Assembly: GCA_902775475.1 (NCBI GenBank)
Contig: CACYME010000002.1
Location: forward strand, 87,037-151,036
DNA: 64,000 bases
Origin: an uncultured Prevotellaceae bacterium
Lineage (GTDB): Bacteria; Bacteroidota; Bacteroidia; Bacteroidales; Bacteroidaceae
Direction: 5' to 3'
Each line of letters opens with the position of its first letter. Positions within the stretch are counted from its first letter, which is position 1. Under the pieces are notes generated by a model that was not told where the DNA came from, made no database searches, and was given only the letters and a program-made list of their open reading frames with translations. A program made the translations under genes and the position numbers. Positions 36,001 to 44,234 of the stretch are shown here, piece by piece.

Positions 36001-36208
36001 TAAGTTGCACGTCCTGTGCTTCCGTAGCCCCTTTCAGCAGGCACGACTCCACATTGCCAGTCTTGCCGATATATATACTCACGATGCCGTTGCGCAGGGT
36101 TGCTGCGCGCTTGTCGCTTGACAGCGTGATGCTGACATCCCCGTCAGCCCAGGAGAGCATGGTGCTGCACAGCCAGCAGAGCATGAACAACAATGTTTTT
36201 CCTTTCAT
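33026..36208 (-). pseudogene. PL4 rhamnogalacturonan lyase interrupted by an amber stop
   Basis: Two frames in the same phase, 35327-36208 (293 codons) and 33026-35326 (766 codons), are separated only by TAG at 35327-35329. The first part has a signal peptide (to about residue 21) and the PL4 catalytic beta-sandwich (TLRNGIVSIYIGKTG, GPFFFYINKG). The second continues with the PL4 hinge (AKATELENQWPFTWF), an FN3-like domain and a CBM-like domain (NNTWTYQSDGSVYR, IAGIMWDCIKLEMDE). Then come one clear and one weak copy of the ~135-residue module found in the next two genes, and a sorting-like tail (GIYVKNGKKVMVK). PL4 enzymes cleave rhamnogalacturonan I by beta-elimination. A GTG follows the stop directly, so re-initiation is possible, but the second part lacks a signal peptide. 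Confidence 0.85.
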
Positions 36209-36302
36209 AGTTTCTTTTCCCTTGAAATGTAAAAGCCAGACATGATCTTTTGCGATACCATGCCTGGCCCATGAATACTAACTAAAACTATATTGAAAAA
36301 AA

Positions 36303-36479
36303 CTACTCTTCATCATCGTACCAGATACTTTTACTGCGGCTGGCCGGGGTGAAGTCGATTGTTTCATCGCTCACTTCTTCGGTCTTCAGCGACATGGTGA
36401 AGTCGGAGCCGGCCATCAGTTGGCTTTGGGCAATAAGGACTACGATATTTGTCTCGGGATTGATATATTGCTTTTTCAT
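36303..36479 (-). CDS. Small 58-residue protein with strong Shine-Dalgarno
   Basis: Minus-strand ATG at 36477-36479 opens a 58-codon frame (MKKQYINPETNIVVLIAQS...) ending in TAG at 36303. It is preceded by AGGAGGA (36488-36494), 8 bp from the ATG, a strength unusual in Bacteroidetes. The start MKK.YI.P.T.. followed by a hydrophobic stretch and LMAGSDF resembles short proteins often found beside secreted-protein genes in Prevotella; function is unknown. It lies 21 bp below the two-module protein gene and 94 bp above the PL4 gene, inside the operon. Confidence 0.7.
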   Translation of the reverse strand: MKKQYINPETNIVVLIAQSQLMAGSDFTMSLKTEEVSDETIDFTPASRSKSIWYDDEE

Positions 36480-36500
36480 TGTCTTTGTCCTCCTAACAGC

Positions 36501-38033
36501 TTATTTGATAAAAACTTTCTTGCCATTCCTCACGTATATGCCACGAATGGGCTGGGCCACGCGGATGCCCTGAAGGGTGTAGCAGGCGTTGTCATCGGTC
36601 GTGGGAACCATATCAGTAAAGTTGATGCCGGTAGTCTCGTTGTCATCGTCGAACTTTATCGAGATGCGGGCGGCAGCCTGATCGGCGGTCAGCTCCAGAT
36701 AAGCCTTGCCGGCGGTGCTGGTCAGCGCATTGCTTGTGGAAACGGGGTAGAAGCCTGCCTCATCATTCAGCACGCCAAAGACATAGTACTTAATGTCATT
36801 AGTGGAGATGAGCGATGTGGCGGCGGTGGCTGAACCTTTCAGCAGGTTGGTGGTGATGGTCTCAGCATCACTGCCCAGGACTGGTACTTCAACGCTTATC
36901 ACAGCTTCTGCGGTAAGGTAGAGCGGGGTGTTGGCCGGCACCTTTTTCACCTGCTTGAACGTCACGCTGCCAGCGTTGGCATCGGTAGCCACGTAGGCCT
37001 TGATGTCGTCAATGTTGGTGAAGTCCAGCGCATTCTCACTGACGAGGGTGGCGCCGCCGATGTTCTGCTCAGCCTTGGAGATGGTGATGTCCTCAATATA
37101 GACGCTGCCAGTGGTGACGAAGTCGAGGTTGCCATCGGCCTCAACGGTGTAGGTTTGTCCGCTTACCACGGCATCGCCCCCGACAAACTTTAACGTTGCA
37201 TCGCCGTTGCTGATGGTGAAGGTGACCTGCTCACCCTTCTTGAGATTCAGGATGGAGATGTTACGGTCAGCATACTGCGACCAAAGCCCTTTGTAATTAC
37301 CAGCCGTGCGGAACTTGAAGCAGTTGCCGCTGTCGTTGTTGCGGGAGGTGGGGCCAACGGCAATGCGGTTGTCGAAGGTGTTGTCGGCCGTAGCCAGCAA
37401 GTTCAAGGCGACGCCGCCACTGTTCACCTCTGCTCCCCAGGTGGGAAGGACTATGCTGCCCTCGGCTGCTTGCACGAGATTGTAGGTGTCTGTTTGGCCT
37501 TTGATGCCTACGCTGACAAGAACAGACGCTACGGGGTCTTCAATGACCACCTTTTCAATATAGACACCACCGGTGGTGACGAAGTCAAGGTTGCCGTCGG
37601 CCTCGACGGTGTAGGTCTTGCCACTTACCACGGCGTCGCCACCAACGAATTTAAGTGTTTCGGCATCCTTGCTGATGGTAATGGTCACACGGTTGCCCTT
37701 CACCAAGTTGAGAATGGAGAAGTTTCGGTCAGCGTATTGCGACCAGAGTCCTTTCCAGTCGCCAGCCGTGCGAAAGATGAAGCCGGCGTTTGTGCCGTTG
37801 TTGCGATTGGTCGGGCCGACGGCAATGCGGTTGTCAAAGGTGTTGGTTGCTGTTGAAATGAGTTGAAGGGCTGCGCCGCCAGTAGTGACTGTCTCACCGT
37901 AGGTAGGGGCTAATTGGCTACCCTCATCAGCCACGACGAAGTCGTAGGTCTTGGTGTCAGCACTTGCTTTGATCCCTCCCAACAAGAACAAGGTGAGGGT
38001 GCACAGTGCGAGTTTCTTAAGGTTTGTTTTCAT
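36501..38033 (-). CDS. Secreted protein with two copies of a novel module and a sorting domain
   Basis: This 510-residue protein has a signal peptide to about residue 25. It carries two tandem ~135-residue modules (about 27-165 and 175-310), each with TFDNRIAVGPT.RNN, KGLWSQYADRN.SILNL and DGNLDFVTTG.VYIE. Residues from 311 on are nearly identical to the C-terminal ~220 residues of the broken PL4 product, including ENALDFTN.DDIKAYVATDA, and end in the sorting-like GIYVRNGKKVFIK. No catalytic motif is recognised. The same module hangs on a lyase next door, so a carbohydrate-binding role on pectin is the best guess. It may bind polysaccharide at the cell surface. Confidence 0.75.
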   Translation of the reverse strand: MKTNLKKLALCTLTLFLLGGIKASADTKTYDFVVADEGSQLAPTYGETVTTGGAALQLISTATNTFDNRIAVGPTNRNNGTNAGFIFRTAGDWKGLWSQYADRNFSILNLVKGNRVTITISKDAETLKFVGGDAVVSGKTYTVEADGNLDFVTTGGVYIEKVVIEDPVASVLVSVGIKGQTDTYNLVQAAEGSIVLPTWGAEVNSGGVALNLLATADNTFDNRIAVGPTSRNNDSGNCFKFRTAGNYKGLWSQYADRNISILNLKKGEQVTFTISNGDATLKFVGGDAVVSGQTYTVEADGNLDFVTTGSVYIEDITISKAEQNIGGATLVSENALDFTNIDDIKAYVATDANAGSVTFKQVKKVPANTPLYLTAEAVISVEVPVLGSDAETITTNLLKGSATAATSLISTNDIKYYVFGVLNDEAGFYPVSTSNALTSTAGKAYLELTADQAAARISIKFDDDNETTGINFTDMVPTTDDNACYTLQGIRVAQPIRGIYVRNGKKVFIK

Positions 38034-38072
38034 TGCTTGTTTTAATTTAGTTGCTATAGTTTATGACTTCAT

Positions 38073-39167
38073 TTATTTCATCAGCAACTTCTTGCCGTTT
38101 TGAATGTAGAGGCCACGGGTGAGCTTGTCCACACGGATGCCTTGCAGATTGTAGATGCCGTTGTTGGTGATGGCGTCGCCGTGCAGTGACTGGATGGCAG
38201 TGGCGGTGTTATCATCGGCAGGGCTGATGGTGATGCTCTCGATGTAGACGCTGCCGGTGGTGACGAAGTCGAGGTTGCCGTCGGCCTCCACGGTGTACTC
38301 CTGACCGCTGATGACCACATCGCCGTCAACAAACTTCAGGGTCTGGTCCTCCTTGCTGATGACGAAGGTCACCTTGTCGCCCTGCTTCAGATTGAGAATA
38401 GAGATGTTGCGGTCAGCATATTGTGACCAGAGTCCTCGCCAGTCGCCAGAGGTGCGGAACTTGAAGCAGTTGCCGCTCTCGTTGTTACGGCTGACGGGGC
38501 CTACGGCAAAGCGGTTGCCGAAAGTGTTGCTGCCCGAGGCCAGCATGTTCAGGGCCACGCCACCGCTGGTCACCTCGGCGCCCCAGTCGGGCAGAAGGAT
38601 GCTACCGGCAGGAGCAATGACAAAGTCGTAGGTCTTCTCGCCCTCCACCTCGGGTTCCTCGGGCACGGTGCCGTCGCCTTCCTCTATGGTGACACTCTCT
38701 ATGTAGACGCTGCCAGTGGAAACGAAGTCGAGGTTGCCGTCCTCTGTGACGGTGATGGCCTGTCCGCTGACGACGGCACTGCCGCCCACCTGCTTCAGCG
38801 TCTCGGTCTCCTTGCTGATGACGAAGGTCACCTTGTCGCCTTTCTTCAGATTGAGGATGGAGATGTTGCGGTCAGCATATTGCGACCACAGCCCTTTCCA
38901 GTCGCCAGAGGTGCGGAACTTGAAGCAGTTGCCGCTCTCGTTGTTGCGGCTAGTGGGCCCCACGGCGAAGCGGTTGTCGAAGGTCTCCGAGCCAGCTGCC
39001 AGGAGGTTGAGGGCTACGCCGCCGCTGGTCACCTCGGCACCCCATGTGGGCAGCTGTATGGTGCCTTCGTCGGCAACTACGAAATTGTAAGTTACACTCT
39101 GGGCCGATGCGTTGGCCGAGAGCAGCATGGCGCATACCCATGCGCTGATGAAAGTTAATGTCTTCAT
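38073..39167 (-). CDS. Secreted protein with two novel modules
   Basis: This 364-residue protein has a signal peptide (MKTLTFISAWVCAMLLSANASA). It contains two ~135-residue modules (about 25-165, 185-320), very similar to each other and to those of the next gene: YNFVVADEGTIQLPTWGAEV, GLWSQYADRNISILNLKKGD, DGNLDFVSTGSVYIE. A Glu/Pro linker joins them, and a sorting-like tail (NNGIYNLQGIRVDKLTRG...NGKKLLMK) ends the protein. It lacks the extra ~130-residue domain of its neighbour. It lies 39 bp from the next gene in the operon. It is probably an adhesin-like or carbohydrate-binding accessory protein; no enzyme motif was found. Confidence 0.75.
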   Translation of the reverse strand: MKTLTFISAWVCAMLLSANASAQSVTYNFVVADEGTIQLPTWGAEVTSGGVALNLLAAGSETFDNRFAVGPTSRNNESGNCFKFRTSGDWKGLWSQYADRNISILNLKKGDKVTFVISKETETLKQVGGSAVVSGQAITVTEDGNLDFVSTGSVYIESVTIEEGDGTVPEEPEVEGEKTYDFVIAPAGSILLPDWGAEVTSGGVALNMLASGSNTFGNRFAVGPVSRNNESGNCFKFRTSGDWRGLWSQYADRNISILNLKQGDKVTFVISKEDQTLKFVDGDVVISGQEYTVEADGNLDFVTTGSVYIESITISPADDNTATAIQSLHGDAITNNGIYNLQGIRVDKLTRGLYIQNGKKLLMK

Positions 39168-39181
39168 GTTTTTTTGTTTTA

Positions 39182-41806
39182 TTAGTTAATAAGTATCTGT
39201 GTCGACTTTTCTCCAGTGTACTTCACGCGGCGTGGCTGCTCGCCATTTAGCTGGGTGTTGATGAACATGATGCCTTCACAACCGTCTATGCTGGCTACGT
39301 CGTCAGCGACCTCCACATCGACGTTGTCGAGGACAAACGACTTCACATCGCGCAGGAACATGAACTGCCGGGCACGGCCCTTCACGTTGCGCAGCAGGAC
39401 GTTGCACAGGGGACGTTCAGGCAGCCCGATGCACTTCACCAGCTGCTTGCAGTCCTCAATGATGACATCGCTGACCATGATGGTGCGGAAGTCGGGAGAT
39501 GGAACATTAGATGGCGAAGACCGGAAAGCGGCGAGTGCCTCAGCCGACGGGCGGCGCTGGGCCAGCTCGCCACCCCACTTCACCGATCCGAGCATGTCGC
39601 AATAGAAGGCGTAGTCCTTCACCTGGGCCCGCACCCGCTCGACGACGATGTTCTCGATGCCGCCGCCACGCTGGCGGAGGGTCTTGAAGCGGAAGGCCTG
39701 GTCAGTGCCCTGGAATACGCAGTTGTGCAGGTAGACATTCTTCACGCCTCCGGCCACCTCGGTGCCGCAGACGATGCCGCCAGCGCCACGCAGGGCGAGG
39801 TTATAGCGCAGCACGACGTTCTCCGTGGGGCGTCCCACCCGCACGCCCTCTGCATTGCGGCCGCTCTTCATGGTGTAGCAGTCGTCCTGGCAGTCGAGCG
39901 CGCAGTACTCTACGAGCACGTTGCGGCACGACTCGATGTCGATGCCGTCCGTTCGGCCGTGACCATAGCTGTTGACGGTGACGCCACGGATGATGACCCC
40001 CTCGCAGTACTGCGGCACGACGTTCCAATAGAGACTCTGGTCGATGGTGATGCCTTCGATGAGCACGTTCTTGCAGTTGATGGGTGCCACTGACTTCGGC
40101 ATGAACACCTCGCCCTGACCGCGCACGCCGTCGAAGATGCGCTCCGCGAGCGGCATGTCGGGGGCGATAATCTTTTCGATGTTAAGGGCCTTGTCGTGGT
40201 TGATGCGGTAAATCTCACAGTCGGTTGAAGGTCCTACGATGTGTCCACGTCCCGTCACGGCAATGTTCTCAGCGCCGTTGGCATAGATGAACGCGCCAAG
40301 CGAATAGAGCTCAAAACCCTCGTCGCGGGTGAATACCACAGGCAGATAGTCCTCGACCTGACCGCTGAAGTGCAGCTCGCAGCCTTCACTGAGATGCAGC
40401 TCCACGCCCGACTTCAGCTCGATGCGCCCCGACTGCCAGCGGCCGGCGGGAATGACGACGCGGCCCCCACCCTGCTTCGACAGACGGTCGATAGCCTGCT
40501 GGATGGCACGTGTCGACATGCCCCTCTTTGTCATCCTTACTTCAATCTTCTTACCTGCACTAATGGCCGGTCGCTGTAGCTGTGGCATCTCAAAGGGAGC
40601 ACTGATGGGGGCTATCTCGCTGGTCATGGCCTGCGGGCCCACATCCTGACGGGTGGGAACGGCATAGTCCTCCAGGCGCCACTCGTCGCGCCACGCGATG
40701 GTAGGCTTGCCCTGCTCGTCGAAAATGATGGGCAGGAAGACGTAGCGGGCCGAGTCGGTGGTGTCCCATTTGTTGCGCTTCACATGGGTCTTGTCCTTCA
40801 CCTGCGGCGTGGAGAAGTCGCGGTCGAAGGGACGGTGGTTCAGGTAGGCCTGCTCCTTGTTCTTCAGCGTGCGCCTGGGGATGTCGGTCTGCCAAAGGGA
40901 GGGCAGCCAACGGTCGGCCAGTGCCACGTAGAGGTTTTTGCCAGGAATCTTGATGACGCTCGTGATCTGCGAACCGAACGAGTCGTCATACTTATCGTCA
41001 ATGTGCGGACAGCCCAGGTCCTGGTAGTCGCCGTGAGGGTCGTCGAAGACGCACACCTGCGACGGATTGGGCACGTAGCCCGTCGTGCCGCTGGTGAACA
41101 TATAGTGACGGCCGTGCCACACGAAGTGGGAAGGAGCCTCGCGGGTGAACGGCGGCCGGATGCCCACGAAGTGCTCAGAGTAGTGGCCGTTGGTGCCCAG
41201 ATAGTCGTCGGTCAGCTCAGCGCAGATCATCTCCCAGTGGGGCCGCTCGAACCAGACGTAGGCCTTGCCCGTGGCGGGATCGGCCCAGAGGTCGAAGTCG
41301 CCCACGCCGAAGCCCTCGGGCTTCAGGCTCTTCACGATGGTGTAAGGTCCCTCAAAGCGGTCGGCCTGGAGGATAACGAAGAAGCCGTCGGTGTCCATCG
41401 ACTTGATCCAGCACACCCATTTGCCTGTCTTCTTATTATGTAAGATGTGCGGGCGGTCGAGCGTCTGCGAATAGTGCAGGGGCGACAGTGCGTTGACCGT
41501 GTCGGGCTCGATGATGAGTCCCAGGTCCTGCCAGTTGTAGAAGTCGGTCGACTTGTAGGCCCGCACGCCCCACGTCCAGACGTTCGATCCCAGATGGGTG
41601 TGCTCCTTGTTCTCGCCATACCAGTAGTAGGTGCCGTCGTCAGCGGCGAATATCTGGAAGCCGTGGGCCTGGATGGGCTTGCCGTCGGTGTCGAGCCAGA
41701 GCTGTCCCGGGCGGATGCTCTGGTAAGTCTGAGCACCTCCCGGTGCCCAGACAAAACTAACTAAAACTACTAATAAAGCTACTATTTTATTTACTGACTT
41801 TTCCAT
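39182..41806 (-). CDS. GH43-like/GH28 fusion, probable rhamnogalacturonan/pectin glycosidase
   Basis: This 874-residue protein has a signal peptide to about residue 25. Residues 30-385 form a five-bladed propeller of GH43 type (DGTYYWYGENKEH, DRPHILHNKKTGKWVCW, GDFDLWADPATGKAYVWF). From about 425 a right-handed beta-helix of GH28 follows (IQQAIDRLSKQGGGRVVIPAG). In the GH28 part TDGID is at about 618 and QDD near 640, and the RFK motif is kept. The usual Asn of NTD is Arg and the His of GHG is Ala (GAGGIVCGTE), so it is not a standard polygalacturonase and may act on rhamnogalacturonan. It abuts the PL11 gene with no gap. No C-terminal sorting tail is seen. Confidence 0.82.
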   Translation of the reverse strand: MEKSVNKIVALLVVLVSFVWAPGGAQTYQSIRPGQLWLDTDGKPIQAHGFQIFAADDGTYYWYGENKEHTHLGSNVWTWGVRAYKSTDFYNWQDLGLIIEPDTVNALSPLHYSQTLDRPHILHNKKTGKWVCWIKSMDTDGFFVILQADRFEGPYTIVKSLKPEGFGVGDFDLWADPATGKAYVWFERPHWEMICAELTDDYLGTNGHYSEHFVGIRPPFTREAPSHFVWHGRHYMFTSGTTGYVPNPSQVCVFDDPHGDYQDLGCPHIDDKYDDSFGSQITSVIKIPGKNLYVALADRWLPSLWQTDIPRRTLKNKEQAYLNHRPFDRDFSTPQVKDKTHVKRNKWDTTDSARYVFLPIIFDEQGKPTIAWRDEWRLEDYAVPTRQDVGPQAMTSEIAPISAPFEMPQLQRPAISAGKKIEVRMTKRGMSTRAIQQAIDRLSKQGGGRVVIPAGRWQSGRIELKSGVELHLSEGCELHFSGQVEDYLPVVFTRDEGFELYSLGAFIYANGAENIAVTGRGHIVGPSTDCEIYRINHDKALNIEKIIAPDMPLAERIFDGVRGQGEVFMPKSVAPINCKNVLIEGITIDQSLYWNVVPQYCEGVIIRGVTVNSYGHGRTDGIDIESCRNVLVEYCALDCQDDCYTMKSGRNAEGVRVGRPTENVVLRYNLALRGAGGIVCGTEVAGGVKNVYLHNCVFQGTDQAFRFKTLRQRGGGIENIVVERVRAQVKDYAFYCDMLGSVKWGGELAQRRPSAEALAAFRSSPSNVPSPDFRTIMVSDVIIEDCKQLVKCIGLPERPLCNVLLRNVKGRARQFMFLRDVKSFVLDNVDVEVADDVASIDGCEGIMFINTQLNGEQPRRVKYTGEKSTQILIN

Positions 41807-44218
41807 TTACTTGACAACCTTAAAAGTTTTCTCTCCACGACGAATGATCACCACCTGTCCGCGCTTGGCGGTAGCAGGCACGACGGGGCGCCCCTGCAGG
41901 TCATAGACCTCATTGTTCATTGTACATTGATCATTGTACATTGTTTCACTAATCCCCGAGAGGTCGCTGACGTGGATGCGCAGCGTGTCGACAAGCGTCG
42001 TACCGCTGACATCGCCCGACGAGCGCACCAGGAACTCATAGTCGCCAACCTCAGTGGGTGTGCCTGAAAGCGTAAAGGTCTTGTCGGCGCTGTTCATCCT
42101 GAACGTCATGCCGTCGGGGGCCGTGAAGCTCTTGATGCGCACACCATTCAGATAGACATACTGCAGCATGGCCGAGGTGCAGTTCTTCAGCCGGCAAACG
42201 ATGTCGACGATGGGCTGGCCCAGCTGGATGTGCTGCTCCTTCTGGCCTTCGCCCGTCAATTCAAAGCGCGAGGCCACGTAGTCGGGCAGGTAGTAGCCCA
42301 GGTGTGGCGGCTGGTTGTAGCCTACGTTCTGCCAGGCCACCGACATGCGGTAGACGTGGTCGTGCATCAGCGTGGGCACGCGCAGCTTCGTGGCTGTGGT
42401 GGTCGAGAAGATGTTGATGCTGGCCGAGTCGGTCTTGTCAAACAGGATGACCTCTTCGCGCCAGTCGCCCAGGATGTCGGCACTGAGCAGCGGCGTGGCC
42501 TTCGAGCCGTAGGTGGCGGCATTGCCGTAGTTGGCGCACGTGAGCAGACGGCTCCACTGGCCGTTGTTGATGGCACCTTTGTCGAACAGGTCGTCGTAGG
42601 CGTCGCCGTCCCAATAGATGCGGAAATTATAGAAGGGATGGTCTTTCTCGAAGTGCCCCACCACCGCGTCGTCGCTGCTGTAGATGTTCTGCGTCGTATT
42701 GAAGTCGTCACTGTGCCAATACTCAAAGCCACGGTGGCTGGCATTTATATCTGCGGCGATGCCACGGCCAGTGTCCTCACTCCCCGTATGGTGGATGAGC
42801 AGCTCGCCGGTCCAGGCATCGCGCACGCTCCAGCCGAAGGGCGCCTCCTCGTGCACCATCATCACCTCCAGTCCGGGGCGGTCGGGCATCAGGTCGCTCA
42901 GGTGGAGCGCGTCGCCGTGGCCCAGGCCGGTGGTGTGCAGCAGGCTGCCGTCGTTGTCGATGGCGGCCGACCCGTAGATAATCTCGTCGCAGCCGTCACC
43001 GTCCACATCGCCCACCGACACCGAGTGGCAGCCCTGTCCGTATGCCGTGCAATAGAAGTGCTTGTCAGTGGTGCCGCTGGCGATGCCTGATGTATTAGTA
43101 GAATAAGTTTGTGAAGTAGTACTTCCTTGTTGATCGGTCAGCTCGACCACCGTGGGCGACACTGAGGCATGCAGCCACTTCGTCGAGAGCTTCTCGCCGT
43201 CGAAGTCGACGGCCCAGAGGTAGGCGCGGGTGTAGTAGCCACGGCACATGACGGCCGAGGCGTTACGGTCGGTCCCGTCGAGATGGGCCACGCAGGCCAG
43301 GAAGCGGTCGCAGCGGTTGCCGTAGTCGTCGCCCCAGAGCCGGTTCAGCTCCGTGGCTGAGGGTGCCTTCACCTCGCCCGTGGTGCAGCCGCGGTTGGGG
43401 TTGTACCAGACGGTGTGGATGGCGCGGCCCGTGGTGCCCTCGAAGACGGTCAGATACTCAGCGCCGCTGAGCACGCGGCCGCTCGAGTTGGCATATTTCA
43501 GATTGTTGTTGGCCGAACTGATCTTCGCATCGTCGGCAGCCTTGTTGGCGTAGTTGCCCAGTCCGTCGAGCGTCCCCTGGGCCGTCTTGCAGATGAGCTC
43601 TGCCCGCCCGTCGCCATTGAAGTCGTAGACGAGGAACTGCGTATAGTGGGCCCCGGCACGGATGTTCGGCCCAAGGTCGATGCGCCAGAGCTTTGTGCCG
43701 TCGAGCTCGTAGGCATCGAGGTAGACACGGCCTGTCGTGCCACTGATGGAGTTATCCTGAAAGTTGGAGGGCTCCCAGCGTACCACCAGTTCGTAGTCGC
43801 CGTCCCCATCGAGGTCGGCCACCGATCCGTCGTAGGGGAAATAGTGGTAGCCAGGCTGCGAGGCAGGACGGTCGAGCCGGATGTGCTGATAGACATCACC
43901 CCAGCGCGTCACGGCAGCTGAAGTCTCGATAACCTCACCATTCTCCTTCACCACCACCTGATACTGGCTGTCGTCAGAGCCGCCCGTCGTGCTGACGTTG
44001 CTGACGGTCAGGTTGCTCTCGAGAACCTTGCCGTCGCGCAACAGGTCGAAGGTCACGTCGTCGCTGTCGGTGCCCAGCACGCGCCAGCTCACAAACGTAT
44101 TGTTTCCATTCTTGATGGCTACCACGCCACGGCTAAGCCGTTCCAGCTGCTCTTGAGCCTGAACTGCAGCAGTCGTCATCACTGCCAATACCGTCAACAA
44201 CGTCAGTCGATGATTCAT
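41807..44218 (-). CDS. PL11 rhamnogalacturonan lyase
   Basis: This 803-residue protein has a signal peptide (MNHRLTLLTVLAVMTTAAVQA) and an eight-bladed propeller with calcium-binding DxDGDG-like loops (ADLDGDGDYELVVRW, YDFNGDGRAELICK, GDVDGDGCDEIIYG). This is characteristic of PL11 (YesW/RhiL-type) lyases, which cut the rhamnose-galacturonate backbone of RG-I between GalA and Rha. After about residue 700 a beta domain and a sorting-like tail (VYDLQGRPVV...) follow. Just before the tail the DNA carries three CATTG(T)CATTG tandem units (41911-41943) that encode the odd insert TMYNDQCTMNNE. The gene is 16 bp from the upstream operon gene and touches the next. Confidence 0.92.
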   Translation of the reverse strand: MNHRLTLLTVLAVMTTAAVQAQEQLERLSRGVVAIKNGNNTFVSWRVLGTDSDDVTFDLLRDGKVLESNLTVSNVSTTGGSDDSQYQVVVKENGEVIETSAAVTRWGDVYQHIRLDRPASQPGYHYFPYDGSVADLDGDGDYELVVRWEPSNFQDNSISGTTGRVYLDAYELDGTKLWRIDLGPNIRAGAHYTQFLVYDFNGDGRAELICKTAQGTLDGLGNYANKAADDAKISSANNNLKYANSSGRVLSGAEYLTVFEGTTGRAIHTVWYNPNRGCTTGEVKAPSATELNRLWGDDYGNRCDRFLACVAHLDGTDRNASAVMCRGYYTRAYLWAVDFDGEKLSTKWLHASVSPTVVELTDQQGSTTSQTYSTNTSGIASGTTDKHFYCTAYGQGCHSVSVGDVDGDGCDEIIYGSAAIDNDGSLLHTTGLGHGDALHLSDLMPDRPGLEVMMVHEEAPFGWSVRDAWTGELLIHHTGSEDTGRGIAADINASHRGFEYWHSDDFNTTQNIYSSDDAVVGHFEKDHPFYNFRIYWDGDAYDDLFDKGAINNGQWSRLLTCANYGNAATYGSKATPLLSADILGDWREEVILFDKTDSASINIFSTTTATKLRVPTLMHDHVYRMSVAWQNVGYNQPPHLGYYLPDYVASRFELTGEGQKEQHIQLGQPIVDIVCRLKNCTSAMLQYVYLNGVRIKSFTAPDGMTFRMNSADKTFTLSGTPTEVGDYEFLVRSSGDVSGTTLVDTLRIHVSDLSGISETMYNDQCTMNNEVYDLQGRPVVPATAKRGQVVIIRRGEKTFKVVK

Positions 44219-44234
44219 AATGTCTTGCTTGATT

